Source: Lachnospiraceae bacterium
GTDB taxonomy: Bacteria; Bacillota; Clostridia; Lachnospirales; Lachnospiraceae
Reading direction: 5' to 3'
Assembly: GCA_017520155.1 (NCBI GenBank)
Contig: JAFXGR010000064.1
Span: forward strand, 1 to 34,408
DNA length: 34,408 nucleotides
Part shown: positions 24,654 through 33,928 of the stretch, in pieces
Position numbering within the stretch: the stretch's first letter is position 1
Layout of the letters: each line of letters opens with the position of its first letter
Program-made: the position numbers and the translations under genes
The notes under the pieces: generated by a model
Told to the model about the DNA's origin: nothing
Databases searched by the model: none
What the model saw: the letters and a program-made list of their open reading frames with translations, nothing else

Positions 24654-24684
24654 AGGCCGTGAGATTTTTCACGGCCTATTTTTT
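24654..24684 (+). terminator. Intrinsic terminator of the GrcA-like gene
   Basis: Arms AGGCCGTGA (24654-24662) and TCACGGCCT (24669-24677) form a perfect 9-pair stem with a six-base loop, followed by ATTTTTT. It lies 35 bases after the stop codon. Confidence 0.92.
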
Positions 24685-24754
24685 ATATGTAAATCCTTAT
24701 TCTTTTTTCCTTAGAACTTAAAACTCTCTCCCATCCTTTGATTAACTTTTGCCT

Positions 24755-24794
24755 AAAAAAATCTCCCAACAGTACCCTGTTGGGAGATTTTTTA
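24755..24794. terminator. Bidirectional intrinsic terminator after pnp
   Basis: Arms ATCTCCCAACAG (24761-24772) and CTGTTGGGAGAT (24777-24788) form a perfect 12-pair stem with a four-base loop, flanked by an A-run on one side and a T-run on the other. It ends pnp on the minus strand and can also stop plus-strand readthrough from grcA. Confidence 0.92.
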
Positions 24795-24806
24795 TTGGTT
24801 AATCTC

Positions 24807-26897
24807 TTATGCCTGAGGAACATCCTTCATGGAGAAGCTGATACGTCCCATCTTGTCTTTTCCAAGACAAACAACGGTTACCTTATCTCCTAAAGTTAAT
24901 ACATCTTCCACATGGTTGATTCTTTCCTTACAAATCTTGGAAATATGAACCATTCCTTCTTTGCCCGGAGCAAACTCAATAAATGCACCGAACTCTTTAA
25001 TACTAATTACTTTTCCTTTGAAAATCTGTCCTTCTTCAAAATCAGTAGTAATAATCTTAATCATTTCCACTGCCTGTTCCATACCTGCAGGGTCTGTACC
25101 ACACACAGAAACATTACCATCATCTGTAATATCAATCTTTACACCGGTACGTGCAATAATTTCATTGATGGTTTTTCCTCTCTGTCCTACTACATCTCCG
25201 ATTCTTTCAGGATCAATCTGAAGAGATACAATCTTAGGAGCATACTCTCCAACTTCAGGACGAGGCTCAGCAATACAAGGAATCATTACTTCATCTAAAA
25301 TAAAGAATCTTGCTTCTCTTGTTTTTGCAATAGCTTCTTCCACAATAGGTCTTGTTAATCCATGGATCTTAATATCCATCTGGATTGCTGTAATACCATC
25401 CTTTGTACCTGCCACCTTAAAGTCCATATCTCCAAAGAAGTCTTCCAATCCCTGAATATCCGTTAAGATAATATAATCATCATCTGTATCTCCTGTTACT
25501 AAACCACAGGAAATTCCTGCTACCGGCTTTGTAATGGGAACACCTGCTGCCATTAAGGACATTGTAGATGCACAAACAGAAGCCTGAGAAGTAGAACCGT
25601 TAGATTCAAAGGTTTCTGATACTGTACGAATTGCATAAGGGAAATCTTCTTCAGAAGGAAGTACAGGCACCAATGCCTTTTCTGCCAAAGCTCCGTGTCC
25701 GATTTCTCTTCTTCCCGGTCCTCTGGAAGGCTTTGTTTCTCCTACAAAGTAAGAAGGAAAGTTATAATGATGCATATATCGTTTATTTGTTTCATTTACA
25801 TCTAATCCGTCAATTCTTTGCATCTCAGATAAAGGTGCCAAGGTTGTTACCGTACAAATCTGAGTTTGTCCACGAGTAAACATGGCAGAACCATGAACAC
25901 GAGGAATTAAATCTACTTCTGCTGCTAAAGGTCTGATCTGGGTAATGGCACGGCCGTCAGGACGTTTCTGATCCTTTAAGATCATTTTACGCACTGTCTT
26001 TTTCTGATACTGGTATAATGCTTCTCCCAAAATAGGAAGCCATTCTTCTTTTTCTGCAAAGGCTTCTTCCAGTTTTTCACGAATTACACGGATATTTTCT
26101 TCTCTGATCTGCTTTTCATCAGTAAATACTGCAACTTCCATTTCCTCAGGAGTTACAATTTCTTTCATTGCCGCAAACATTTCTTCGGGAATTGCACAGC
26201 TGGTATATTCATGTTTTGCTTTTCCAACTTTTGCTACGATTTCATTAATAAAGGCAATAATGGTCTGGTTAATTTCATGAGCCATATAAATCGCCTCAAT
26301 CATTTTATCTTCAGGAATCTCATTTGCTCCTGCTTCAATCATGATTACCTTTTCACTGGTGGAGGCTACGGTAAGGTTTAAGTCTCCGTTTTTCCACTGT
26401 TCCTGAGAAGGGTTAACAACGAACTCTCCCCCTACCATACCAATCTGTGTTGTTGCACAAGGTCCGCAGAAGGGAATGTCGGAAATACTTGTTGCAATAG
26501 CACTTCCCAGCATAGCAACCAATTCAGGACGGCACTGAGGATCCACACTCATTACCATATTATTTAAAGTTACATCATTTCTGTAATCCTTAGGGAATAA
26601 AGGACGCATGGGTCTGTCAATTACACGGCTGGTAAGGATTGCATTTTCACTTGCCTTTCCTTCTCTTTTATTAAAGCCTCCGGGAATCTTACCTACTGCA
26701 TATAATTTTTCTTCATATTCTACACTTAACGGGAAAAAATCGATCCCTTCTCTTGGTTTTTCGCTGGCTGTAGCCGTACAAAGAACGGTAGTTTCACCAT
26801 ACTGCATAAATGCACAGCCGTTAGCCTGTTTTCCTACTCTGTTTACATCAACCTTCAGTGTACGTCCGGCCAATTCCATTGTAAATGTCTGGTACAT
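24807..26897 (-). CDS. pnp: Polyribonucleotide nucleotidyltransferase (PNPase)
   Basis: The product has 696 residues from ATG 26897, with AAAGGAGA upstream. It degrades RNA 3' to 5' with phosphate and can add tails. Two RNase PH domains are visible (first, GETTVLCTATASEKPREG; second, FTRGQTQICTVTTLAPL with catalytic-region SNGSTSQASVC and DIQGLEDFFGDMDFK). KH domain GQRGKTINEIIARTG at about 565-580 and S1 domain KGKVISIKEFGAFIEF at about 625-640 follow. It lies downstream of rpsO, a conserved gene pair. Confidence 0.98.
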   Translation of the reverse strand: MYQTFTMELAGRTLKVDVNRVGKQANGCAFMQYGETTVLCTATASEKPREGIDFFPLSVEYEEKLYAVGKIPGGFNKREGKASENAILTSRVIDRPMRPLFPKDYRNDVTLNNMVMSVDPQCRPELVAMLGSAIATSISDIPFCGPCATTQIGMVGGEFVVNPSQEQWKNGDLNLTVASTSEKVIMIEAGANEIPEDKMIEAIYMAHEINQTIIAFINEIVAKVGKAKHEYTSCAIPEEMFAAMKEIVTPEEMEVAVFTDEKQIREENIRVIREKLEEAFAEKEEWLPILGEALYQYQKKTVRKMILKDQKRPDGRAITQIRPLAAEVDLIPRVHGSAMFTRGQTQICTVTTLAPLSEMQRIDGLDVNETNKRYMHHYNFPSYFVGETKPSRGPGRREIGHGALAEKALVPVLPSEEDFPYAIRTVSETFESNGSTSQASVCASTMSLMAAGVPITKPVAGISCGLVTGDTDDDYIILTDIQGLEDFFGDMDFKVAGTKDGITAIQMDIKIHGLTRPIVEEAIAKTREARFFILDEVMIPCIAEPRPEVGEYAPKIVSLQIDPERIGDVVGQRGKTINEIIARTGVKIDITDDGNVSVCGTDPAGMEQAVEMIKIITTDFEEGQIFKGKVISIKEFGAFIEFAPGKEGMVHISKICKERINHVEDVLTLGDKVTVVCLGKDKMGRISFSMKDVPQA

Positions 26898-26948
26898 ATC
26901 ATTCTCTCCTTTTCTATTAATCTTACTTTACCTTTTTATATAAAATCA

Positions 26949-27028
26949 AAATAGAAGAGCCGAAACTACTGATAAAAGAAAGATCTGTTCCTTCTCTTAT
27001 CAGTGGTCTCGGGTGCGTTCTTCTATTT
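26949..27028 (-). promoter_or_regulatory. Long imperfect hairpin in the pnp leader
   Basis: Arms 26949-26958 (AAATAGAAGA) and 27019-27028 (TCTTCTATTT) pair perfectly over 10 bases. After a small bulge, 26960-26974 pairs with 26998-27012 with one mismatch and one wobble on the minus strand, and pairing continues into 26975-26980. The whole is a stem of roughly 30 pairs. No T-run follows, so it is not a plain terminator. It lies 50 bases before pnp. By analogy with E. coli, where RNase III cuts a pnp leader hairpin and PNPase then represses itself, it may be a control or processing site; that is inference. Confidence 0.6.
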
Positions 27029-27109
27029 GGATCCTATAGTTGGCTTTTTGGTATTTTCCCTTGTTTAAAGAATACCATTTTCTCCTCTCTTCGTACAGAG
27101 GAATATGAA

Positions 27110-27145
27110 AAAAGATGGGACTGTCACAAAAAGTTAACAGTCCCA
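27110..27145 (-). terminator. Intrinsic terminator after rpsO
   Basis: Arms TGGGACTGT (27116-27124) and ACAGTCCCA (27137-27145) form a perfect 9-pair stem, followed on the minus strand by TCTTTTTTC. It lies 20 bases after rpsO and likely lets only part of transcription into pnp. Confidence 0.88.
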
Positions 27146-27165
27146 TAAATCTCTTTGTTGCCAGA

Positions 27166-27432
27166 TTATTTTCTGATGCCTAATTTTTCAATCAAAGTAC
27201 GATATCCTTCGATATCTGTTTTCTTTAAATAATCTAATAAACCACGTCTTTTACCAACCATTTTAAGAAGACCTCTTCTGGAGTGGTGATCTTTTTTATT
27301 TGTTTTTAAATGCTCTGTAAGCTCAGCAATTCTTGCTGTTAATACAGCAATCTGAACTTCAGGTGAACCTGTATCACCTTCAAATCTTGCATACTCGTTA
27401 ATAATCGCGGTTTTCTTTTCCTTTGAAATCAT
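27166..27432 (-). CDS. rpsO: Ribosomal protein S15
   Basis: The product has 88 residues from ATG 27432, with AGGAGG upstream; standard length. Conserved parts: [20 protein letters not shown] and [19 protein letters not shown], then [11 protein letters not shown]15 binds the three-way junction of helices 20-22 in 16S rRNA early in 30S assembly. It has its own promoter and a structured leader (27471-27522) probably used for autoregulation. Confidence 0.99.
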   Translation of the reverse strand: MISKEKKTAIINEYARFEGDTGSPEVQIAVLTARIAELTEHLKTNKKDHHSRRGLLKMVGKRRGLLDYLKKTDIEGYRTLIEKLGIRK

Positions 27433-27470
27433 CTTTTTTTCCTCCTATTATTCTCTAATCGCTCTATACC

Positions 27471-27522
27471 AAGTATGGGACGGAGTATCCGTATACTGAG
27501 TATAAGCTAAAATTTCATACTT
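27471..27522 (-). promoter_or_regulatory. Three-way-junction RNA in the rpsO leader (probable S15 autoregulatory site)
   Basis: On the minus-strand RNA, AAGUAUG (27516-27522) pairs with CAUACUU (27471-27477), closing a helix of 7 pairs. Inside are two adjacent short hairpins: UAUAC/GUAUA with a 3-base loop (27492-27504) and ACGGA/UCCGU with a 3-base loop (27480-27492, one base shared). The result is a three-way junction just before the rpsO ribosome site. S15 naturally binds such a junction, and S15-binding leaders are known in several bacteria including Firmicutes, but their structures differ. I cannot match this one to a known class by eye. Confidence 0.55.
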
Positions 27523-27526
27523 AAGT

Positions 27527-27555
27527 ATTTTACCACAAGCACTGACACTTGTAAA
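27527..27555 (-). promoter_or_regulatory. Sigma-A-type promoter of rpsO
   Basis: On the minus strand -35 TTTACA (27550-27555), spacer 17, -10 TAAAAT (27527-27532). The start point falls near 27520, at the very 5' edge of the structured leader. Confidence 0.8.
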
Positions 27556-27575
27556 CAACTTATTTATTGTTATTT

Positions 27576-28508
27576 TTAGTTATTTTTTGTATATCCATCC
27601 CATTCTCTTCCGGCCTGGATATCCTTCATCATCTGTTCCTTTAAGGACTCTACACTGTCAAATTTCATTTCCGGCCGGCGGAAACCTAAAAGCTTTACCA
27701 CAGCACTTCTTCCGTAAACATCCTGATCAAATTCATAAATATAGGTTTCTGCCCCAATAATATCCTCCTGGTTTACCGTAGGCTTTTTCCCAATATTGGT
27801 AATGCTTTTATATTCACGGCTTCCGATTAAGGTCTTGGAATAATAAACCCCCTTTGGAGGAAGCAACTTTTCCTTACAGGGCAGCAAATTAATTGTGGGC
27901 ATACCAATCCGTCTTCCCAACTTTGCTCCATGAACAACTTCACCGGCAATTTCATAGGGAACACCTAAAAGCTTTGTTACCTCTTCCATTCTTCCTGCCT
28001 GTATTTCTTCTCTTACAAAGGTAGAGCTGATTTCCCTTCCCTTTTCCCGAATTTTTTCAATAAGCTCCAGGGTAAAATCATATTCCTTGCACATTTCCTT
28101 TAATAAAGCAGCATTTCCTTCTCCCCTATGGCCAAAGGTAATATCACTGCCTGCCACCAAATAGGACATGTTCATTTTTTCTTTCAATACCTGTGCTACA
28201 AAGTCCCGTGGCAAAATAGCCGCAGTTTCTTTATTTAAGGGGTATTCGATCAAAATATCTATTCCCATTTTCCGAAAAAGAATTCTCTTTTCTTCTCTTG
28301 TGGTAATTACCTTATTATCTCTTTTTCCAAAAAGAACCTCCGGTGGAGGATCAAAGGTAAAAATCACTGCCTTAAGTCCTCTTTTTTTCGCCTCCAGAAT
28401 TTTTTTAAATAAAATTCTGTGTCCCTTATGCATTCCATCAAATTTTCCAATGGCTACTGCTGTATTTTGTAATATTTTAAAATCTATTGTATCCGCAATA
28501 ATCTGCAT
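27576..28508 (-). CDS. ribF: Bifunctional riboflavin kinase / FAD synthetase
   Basis: The product has 310 residues from ATG 28508. The N-terminal FAD synthetase half has the nucleotidyltransferase motif GKFDGMHKGHRILF (21-34) and FTFDPPPEVLFG. The C-terminal riboflavin kinase half has GEVVHGAKLGRRIGMPTINL (about 188-207) and the late YGRSAVVKLLGFRRPE. It converts riboflavin to FMN and FAD. It follows truB by 15 bases, a widespread arrangement. Confidence 0.97.
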   Translation of the reverse strand: MQIIADTIDFKILQNTAVAIGKFDGMHKGHRILFKKILEAKKRGLKAVIFTFDPPPEVLFGKRDNKVITTREEKRILFRKMGIDILIEYPLNKETAAILPRDFVAQVLKEKMNMSYLVAGSDITFGHRGEGNAALLKEMCKEYDFTLELIEKIREKGREISSTFVREEIQAGRMEEVTKLLGVPYEIAGEVVHGAKLGRRIGMPTINLLPCKEKLLPPKGVYYSKTLIGSREYKSITNIGKKPTVNQEDIIGAETYIYEFDQDVYGRSAVVKLLGFRRPEMKFDSVESLKEQMMKDIQAGREWDGYTKNN

Positions 28509-28523
28509 GACTAATTTCCTTTA

Positions 28524-29450
28524 TTATTCCAAAAACATCTTATAGGGATAAAATCTTCCTTTTTCTTTTTGATATTCATAGATTCCCAGAAGTCTTTCTC
28601 CCTCTGCATATACTCGATATTTTTCCTTATCTTTTCTCTCTTTTTGCTGAAACTCTGCTCTTAAATGACTGTTCATAAAAGGGTTTCCGTTATAAATCAG
28701 CTTTTCATATTCCTTTTGCAGTCTAAGGGAAGAACACTCTTGAAAAAAACTCTCCACCGGCAACAAAAATTCAGGTGCTTCCTTCTTTTCTGCTTCTTTG
28801 TATGCTTCCATCAGCTGCTGCACCTCTTGAAGCTTCAGGGCAGTCTCCAGGCTAAAGGGGCCTGACTTAGTTCTCTCCAACTCCTCCATAGCTGCCAAAG
28901 TTCCTAAACGCACTCCTATATCGTAACATAAGGTTCTGATATAGGTGCCTTTGGAGCAGCGGACACGAAGAGAAAAAGTGGGAAGAGTACATTCCAGTAA
29001 TTCCAGTTCATAAATGGTCACTGTTCTTGCCTTTCGCTCTACTTCCTTTCCCTCTCTGGCCAATTCATAAAGCTTTTTTCCCCCTACCTTTAAGGCAGAA
29101 TACATGGGAGGAATCTGCTCATATTCTCCTACAAACTCCTGTAGTACTTTTTCCAGCTGCTCTTTTGTCACCTGTACCGGCCTTGTTTCCAAAACAGTAC
29201 CGGTTAAATCCTGAGTATCTGTGGAAATTCCCAACTGTGCCTTCGCTATATATTCTTTTTCTTTGGTAAGAAATAAATCACAAAGCTTAGTGGCATTTCC
29301 CAGACACACCGGCAAAACTCCCGTAGCTTCCGGATCCAGGGTACCGGTATGACCGATTTTCTTTTGTTTTGTTATTCCTCTCAGCTTTGCCACCACATCA
29401 TGAGAGGTATATCCCTTTTCCTTATAAATATTGATAATTCCGTTTAACAC
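28524..29450 (-). CDS. truB: tRNA pseudouridine(55) synthase
   Basis: The product has 308 residues; the start is GTG at 29448-29450, one base after the nrnA stop, with GGAG in the end of nrnA. The catalytic aspartate is Asp39 in GHTGTLDPEATGVLPV, and RVRCSKGTYIRTLCYDIG is the conserved binding motif. It makes pseudouridine 55 in the T-loop of tRNAs. Confidence 0.97.
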   Translation of the reverse strand: MLNGIINIYKEKGYTSHDVVAKLRGITKQKKIGHTGTLDPEATGVLPVCLGNATKLCDLFLTKEKEYIAKAQLGISTDTQDLTGTVLETRPVQVTKEQLEKVLQEFVGEYEQIPPMYSALKVGGKKLYELAREGKEVERKARTVTIYELELLECTLPTFSLRVRCSKGTYIRTLCYDIGVRLGTLAAMEELERTKSGPFSLETALKLQEVQQLMEAYKEAEKKEAPEFLLPVESFFQECSSLRLQKEYEKLIYNGNPFMNSHLRAEFQQKERKDKEKYRVYAEGERLLGIYEYQKEKGRFYPYKMFLE

Positions 29451-29451
29451 T

Positions 29452-30402
29452 TTACTGCTCCATCTGTAAGATAAGTCGGGAGGAAAGGTTATTGATCACA
29501 TCATGAACGGTACCCTTCATAGTACATCCTGCCGCTCTGACATGGCCTCCTCCTCCGAAATAAGTCGCAATTTCCGATACATTTACATAACTGTTGGAAC
29601 GAAGACTTACCTTATATTCCATCTCTGCCGTCTGATACAGAAAAATAGCACACTCTACTCCGGTAATAATTCTCAGCTGATTAACAATTCCATCTAAATC
29701 TGTGGTTCCTACACCATAAAAATCCATCATCTTTTTTGTCACTGCTGTAAAAATACATCTTCCCTCCATAAAGCGAATGCTTTCCAGAAGTGCTCTTCCC
29801 AAAATTTGGGTCTGATGATAATTTTTTTCATAAAAGGTTTCATCAATCAGCTTGGAAAAATCAAAACCAAATTCCATCAAATGAGCCACTGCTCTTAAGG
29901 TATCCGGTGTAGTATTGGAATACTTAAATACTCCCGTATCGTGAGCAATTCCCATATAAATTGCTTTTGCAATCTCTGCATCCATTTTTTCATGATCTAT
30001 ATTCTGATAAATTATTTCACTGGTACTGCTTCCCTGGTGTACCAATATATTAATATCTCCACAGCCGGGATTGCTGATATGGTGATCAATATTCACCTTG
30101 CACTTTGCTCGTTCATAAATGGGAATGGCTGCCCCTATACGATCTGCAGCAGTATCCAATACAAAGTATACATCATAAATTTCCTCTGATTCCATCTTAG
30201 AATCAATTTCCTGCACTCCTTGAATACAGGAAAATACAGGAGATGGCTTTTCCAAATAAACATGTGCCTTAATATCCGGTCTGTTTTTCCTAATATAAAG
30301 ATACAGAGCCATTACGGAACCGATACAGTCACCATCAGGTCTTACATGACCACTGATGGCAACTGACTGTGCCTTTTCCAGTAATTCATCAATTCTACTC
30401 AT
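29452..30402 (-). CDS. nrnA: Bifunctional oligoribonuclease / pAp phosphatase, DHH family
   Basis: The product has 316 residues from ATG 30402. DHH phosphoesterase motifs: DGDCIGS (23-29), DTAADRIG (83-90), DHH (106-108), MGIAHDTGVFKYSNT. The DHHA1 domain ends with GGGGHVRAAGCTM. It removes short RNA fragments and dephosphorylates pAp. The start overlaps rbfA by four bases (ATGA). The position between rbfA and truB is typical of Firmicutes. Confidence 0.96.
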   Translation of the reverse strand: MSRIDELLEKAQSVAISGHVRPDGDCIGSVMALYLYIRKNRPDIKAHVYLEKPSPVFSCIQGVQEIDSKMESEEIYDVYFVLDTAADRIGAAIPIYERAKCKVNIDHHISNPGCGDINILVHQGSSTSEIIYQNIDHEKMDAEIAKAIYMGIAHDTGVFKYSNTTPDTLRAVAHLMEFGFDFSKLIDETFYEKNYHQTQILGRALLESIRFMEGRCIFTAVTKKMMDFYGVGTTDLDGIVNQLRIITGVECAIFLYQTAEMEYKVSLRSNSYVNVSEIATYFGGGGHVRAAGCTMKGTVHDVINNLSSRLILQMEQ

Positions 30403-30776
30403 TCTTCGTCCTCACGTGGCTGAATATCTTTTACCACTTCATCAATTTTCTTTGACATACTTACACCATAGGCAATAGACTGATCTATTACAAAATGAAT
30501 CTCCGGTGTATTCCTTAAATTGATTGTTTTGGCAATTTTGTTTTTAATGAAACCTTCTGCACTTTTTAAGCCTGCCAAAGTATTTTTCCCTGCCTCTTCA
30601 TCTCCAAAGACACTGATATACGCTTTGCAATGCTTTAAATCAGGTGCTACCTCTACTGCTACCACGCTGGTTAAGGGAGATATTCGGGGGTCTTTGATTT
30701 CCCCACGAATAATCTCTGCCAAAACACGTTGAACCTCACCATTGATTCTTGTATTTTTAATACTGTTTTTACGCAT
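30399..30776 (-). CDS. rbfA: Ribosome-binding factor A
   Basis: The product has 125 residues from ATG 30776. KH-like RNA-binding fold; conserved parts are RINGEVQRVLAEIIRGEIKD, then CKAYISVFGDEE and LRNTPEIHFVIDQSIAYG. It helps mature the 16S rRNA 5' end and supports cold growth. It follows infB by 17 bases. Confidence 0.97.
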   Translation of the reverse strand: MRKNSIKNTRINGEVQRVLAEIIRGEIKDPRISPLTSVVAVEVAPDLKHCKAYISVFGDEEAGKNTLAGLKSAEGFIKNKIAKTINLRNTPEIHFVIDQSIAYGVSMSKKIDEVVKDIQPREDEE

Positions 30777-30793
30777 ATAACTTCCTTCTATCT

Positions 30794-33604
30794 TTATCTT
30801 GGAACTTCTACCATGATGTAGCTTTCCACAATATCAAATTCTTTCATCTGGTCAAAGCCTTCAAACACAAGACCACATTCAAATCCGGCTTTTACCTCTT
30901 TTACGTCGTCTTTAAATCTCTTCAGGGATGCTAATTCTCCTTCATAAATCTGCTCTCCCTCTCTTGTAATTCTTACCTTACATCCTCTTTGGAAGATACC
31001 ATCCAATACATAAGAACCGGCAATGTTTCCAATCTGAGATGCTTTAAAGATCTGACGCACCTCTGCATGACCGATAATTTTTTCTTCAAATACAGGATCC
31101 AGCATTCCCTTCATGGCAGCCTCAATATCTTCAATTGCCTGATAGATAACTCTGTACAGTCTGATATCTACTCCTTCTCTTTCAGAGATTGCTTTAGCCG
31201 TTGCATCGGGACGAACGTTAAATCCAATAATAATTGCTGAAGATGTGGCAGCTAAAGTTACATCAGATTCCGTAATTGCACCTACTCCGCCGTGAATACA
31301 TTTTACCACAACTTCTTCGTTGCTTAATTTCATTAGAGACTGTTTAACTACTTCCACGCTACCTTGAACATCTGCTTTAACAATAAGATTTAATTCCTTC
31401 AGGTTACCTTCCTGAATCTGACTGAACAGATCATCCAAGGACATTTTGGATTTTGTTTCTTCCAATTTCTTTTCTTTATTTTGAGTCACAAAGGTTTCTG
31501 CATAAGATTTTGCTGTTTTATCATTATCATGAGCCAGGAATACTTCTCCTGCATTGGGAACATCGTTAAGACCAAGAATTTCTACCGGTGTAGAAGGTCC
31601 TGCTTCTTTTACTCTTCTTCCCTTGTCGTCAATCATCGCACGAACTTTACCGCTGCTGGCTCCTGCGGAAATGAAATCTCCGATTTTCAAGGTTCCCTTC
31701 TGTACTAAAACAGTTGCTACAGGCCCTCTTCCCTTATCCAGCTGGGCTTCAATTACAAGTCCTCTTGCTTTTCTCTTAGGATTTGCCTTTAACTCTAAAA
31801 TATCCGCAGTTAAAAGAATCATTTCCAAAAGTTCCTGAATTCCTTCCCCAGTTTTGGCAGAAACCGGTGCAAAAATAGTACTTCCTCCCCAGTCTTCGGA
31901 AATCAGCTCATATTCTGTTAATTCCTGTTTTACACGATCAATATTGGCACTTGGCTTATCAATCTTATTCACTGCAACAATAATCTCAATTCCTGCTGCC
32001 TTAGCATGGTTAATAGCCTCTACTGTCTGAGGCATTACACCGTCATCTGCGGCAACCACTAAGATTGCAATATCTGTAGAGTTGGCTCCACGCATACGCA
32101 TAGCGGTAAAAGCTTCATGTCCCGGTGTATCCAAAAAGGTGATTTTCTGTCCGTTAACATTTACGGAATAAGCACCGATATGCTGAGTAATTCCCCCGGC
32201 CTCTTTGTTGGTTACATTGGTCTTACGGATAGCATCCAAAAGGGAAGTTTTACCATGGTCTACATGACCCATTACACAGATAACGGGAGCTCTGGTCACC
32301 ATATTTTCTTCTGCTTCTTCCTCTTCCTTTAACAGCTCCTCAATCACATCAACCTTTACTTCCTGTTCACACATGATTTCAAATTCAATGGCGATATTTT
32401 CTGCATCTTCAAAGGTAATTTCCTGATTTACCGTTACAATTTTCCCCTGCATAAATAACTTTTTAATAATAGCTGCCGGCTGCATTTTCATCTTTTCTGC
32501 CAGCTCTTTAATGGTAATAGTTTCCCCTACGGTAATTACCTTAATTTCTTCCTTAGGTTCTGCCGGCTTTGGTTCAGGCTTAATAAATTTACCGGCTTTA
32601 TTTTTGTTCTTAATTTCCTGCTCTTTTTCTTCATAAAGAGCATCCTTTTTAGAACGTTTATCTTTTACCTGATTTAATCTTCTTTGTTCTTCTCTATGTT
32701 TATCATTTTGCATCATGGGCGCATCTTGTGCAAAACTCTTTGTTTCTTTCTTGTTCTGGAAACGATTGTCCTGTCTTTCATTTCTTCCCTGATTGCGGTC
32801 ATTATCTTTAAAATTCCTGTTATTATTCTGATAATTGCCGCCATTTTGATTAGCGCCTCTATTATTGTAATTATTCTGTCTTTCATTGGAACCTGCTCCA
32901 CGGTTTTGCTGCCCCTGTCTGTTCCCATAATTACGTTCTCCTGATCTTTGTTCCTCTGACTGACCTCTTTGCTGGAAGTTTCTGTCAGAATTTCTATCGT
33001 TATATCTGTTTCCTGATGTATTTTGTCTATAAAATCCCATATCTTTATTCGGCTTTCCTGCCGCTTTTTCTTCTGAAACGGTTACTTTTTCTTCTACAGG
33101 CTCCGGCTTTTTAGGTGGCAGCATCTCCATAACCTTACCGGTTGATTTATTAATCATCTGATTTGGTCCAAGCTGAATGGGCTTTGGTGCCGGCTTAGGA
33201 GGTTCCGGTTTTGCCTCCTGTACAGGTTTCGCCGGCTTTGCCTTTTTATTATTGGCCTGATTCTTATTTCCACCGGGCATCTTACTGTTTTGAGGATTGC
33301 TCACAAAAATAATATGTTTCTTTTTCTTGGGCTGTTCCTCTCCTTTTGCCTGCTGGCTTTTTTCTTCCTCTTTACCGTCTTCTACGTTTACCGACGCTTC
33401 ATTAACCTGCTCCGATGCCTTTGCTTCTTCTTTTTTCTCTTCTTTTGCTTCACCGAAATGTTTTCTCACCATCTCTGCTGCTTCATCATCCACACCGCTT
33501 TGTGCAGCCTTTACTTCAATTCCCTTCTCCTGCAAAAAGGAAATAATTTCTTTACTTTGTTTTTCTAATTCTTTTGCAAGTTCATATACTTTAAATTTAG
33601 CCAT
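30794..33604 (-). CDS. infB: Translation initiation factor IF-2
   Basis: The product has 936 residues from ATG 33604, with GGAGG 12 bases upstream. The N-terminus holds a first IF2_N domain ([20 protein letters not shown]), then a long charged and disordered section; residues about 190-285 are unusually rich in Asn, Arg, Gln and Gly. A second IF2_N domain is at 360-410. The GTPase starts at 446 (GHVDHGKTS), with G3 DTPGHEAF and G4 NKIDK. The C-terminal initiator-tRNA-binding domains follow. Long N-termini are common in Clostridia. Confidence 0.98.
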   Translation of the reverse strand: MAKFKVYELAKELEKQSKEIISFLQEKGIEVKAAQSGVDDEAAEMVRKHFGEAKEEKKEEAKASEQVNEASVNVEDGKEEEKSQQAKGEEQPKKKKHIIFVSNPQNSKMPGGNKNQANNKKAKPAKPVQEAKPEPPKPAPKPIQLGPNQMINKSTGKVMEMLPPKKPEPVEEKVTVSEEKAAGKPNKDMGFYRQNTSGNRYNDRNSDRNFQQRGQSEEQRSGERNYGNRQGQQNRGAGSNERQNNYNNRGANQNGGNYQNNNRNFKDNDRNQGRNERQDNRFQNKKETKSFAQDAPMMQNDKHREEQRRLNQVKDKRSKKDALYEEKEQEIKNKNKAGKFIKPEPKPAEPKEEIKVITVGETITIKELAEKMKMQPAAIIKKLFMQGKIVTVNQEITFEDAENIAIEFEIMCEQEVKVDVIEELLKEEEEAEENMVTRAPVICVMGHVDHGKTSLLDAIRKTNVTNKEAGGITQHIGAYSVNVNGQKITFLDTPGHEAFTAMRMRGANSTDIAILVVAADDGVMPQTVEAINHAKAAGIEIIVAVNKIDKPSANIDRVKQELTEYELISEDWGGSTIFAPVSAKTGEGIQELLEMILLTADILELKANPKRKARGLVIEAQLDKGRGPVATVLVQKGTLKIGDFISAGASSGKVRAMIDDKGRRVKEAGPSTPVEILGLNDVPNAGEVFLAHDNDKTAKSYAETFVTQNKEKKLEETKSKMSLDDLFSQIQEGNLKELNLIVKADVQGSVEVVKQSLMKLSNEEVVVKCIHGGVGAITESDVTLAATSSAIIIGFNVRPDATAKAISEREGVDIRLYRVIYQAIEDIEAAMKGMLDPVFEEKIIGHAEVRQIFKASQIGNIAGSYVLDGIFQRGCKVRITREGEQIYEGELASLKRFKDDVKEVKAGFECGLVFEGFDQMKEFDIVESYIMVEVPR

Positions 33605-33622
33605 TCTACTAAACTACCTCCG

Positions 33623-33928
33623 TTACTCATTCAACAATTTTGTCAAGGATTTTGCAAAGCCTGAATCTGTTACTGCCACCGACGCTCTTAGTGCTTTTCC
33701 CATGGAATGACCCAGGTCTTCTTTTTTTCCAAAAACAAAAATAGGAACCTGATAAAAATCACACATGTTAAAAAACATCTTTTTTGTATTCTCAGAGGCT
33801 TCTTCACTTACAATAACAAGATGAGCCGTCCCTGACTTTATTGCTTTTTCTGTCATAAACTCTCCGCTGACAATATTTCTGGATCTGGTTGCCAGTCCCA
33901 GCAAAGAATATATCTTCTTTTCTTTCAA
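33623..33928 (-). CDS. L7Ae/L30e-like ribosomal or K-turn RNA-binding protein (YlxQ-like)
   Basis: The product has 101 residues; the start is TTG at 33926-33928, overlapping the ylxR stop by four bases. It has the compact L7Ae fold: LGLATRSRNIVSGEFMTEKAI, then AHLVIVSEEASENTKKMF and PIFVFGKKEDLGHSMGKA. Bacterial YlxQ proteins bind kink-turn RNA in vitro; their cellular role is unclear. It sits between ylxR and infB as usual. Confidence 0.92.
   Translation of the reverse strand: MKEKKIYSLLGLATRSRNIVSGEFMTEKAIKSGTAHLVIVSEEASENTKKMFFNMCDFYQVPIFVFGKKEDLGHSMGKALRASVAVTDSGFAKSLTKLLNE

Noticed and set aside
24912..25298. 128-codon plus-strand frame opposite pnp
   Set aside because: Antisense to the conserved KH and S1 domains of PNPase; no promoter or ribosome site.
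27049..27077. Small TGGTATT/AATACCA stem as a terminator
   Set aside because: Loop is long and there is no T-run on the minus strand; better treated as part of the pnp leader.
28509..28523. FMN riboswitch before ribF
   Set aside because: Only 15 bases separate truB and ribF, so there is no room for one.
33297..33710. 137-codon plus-strand frame opposite infB
   Set aside because: It is the antisense shadow of the charged IF-2 N-terminus; no ribosome site, and the composition (Ser/Phe/Cys-rich) is not protein-like.
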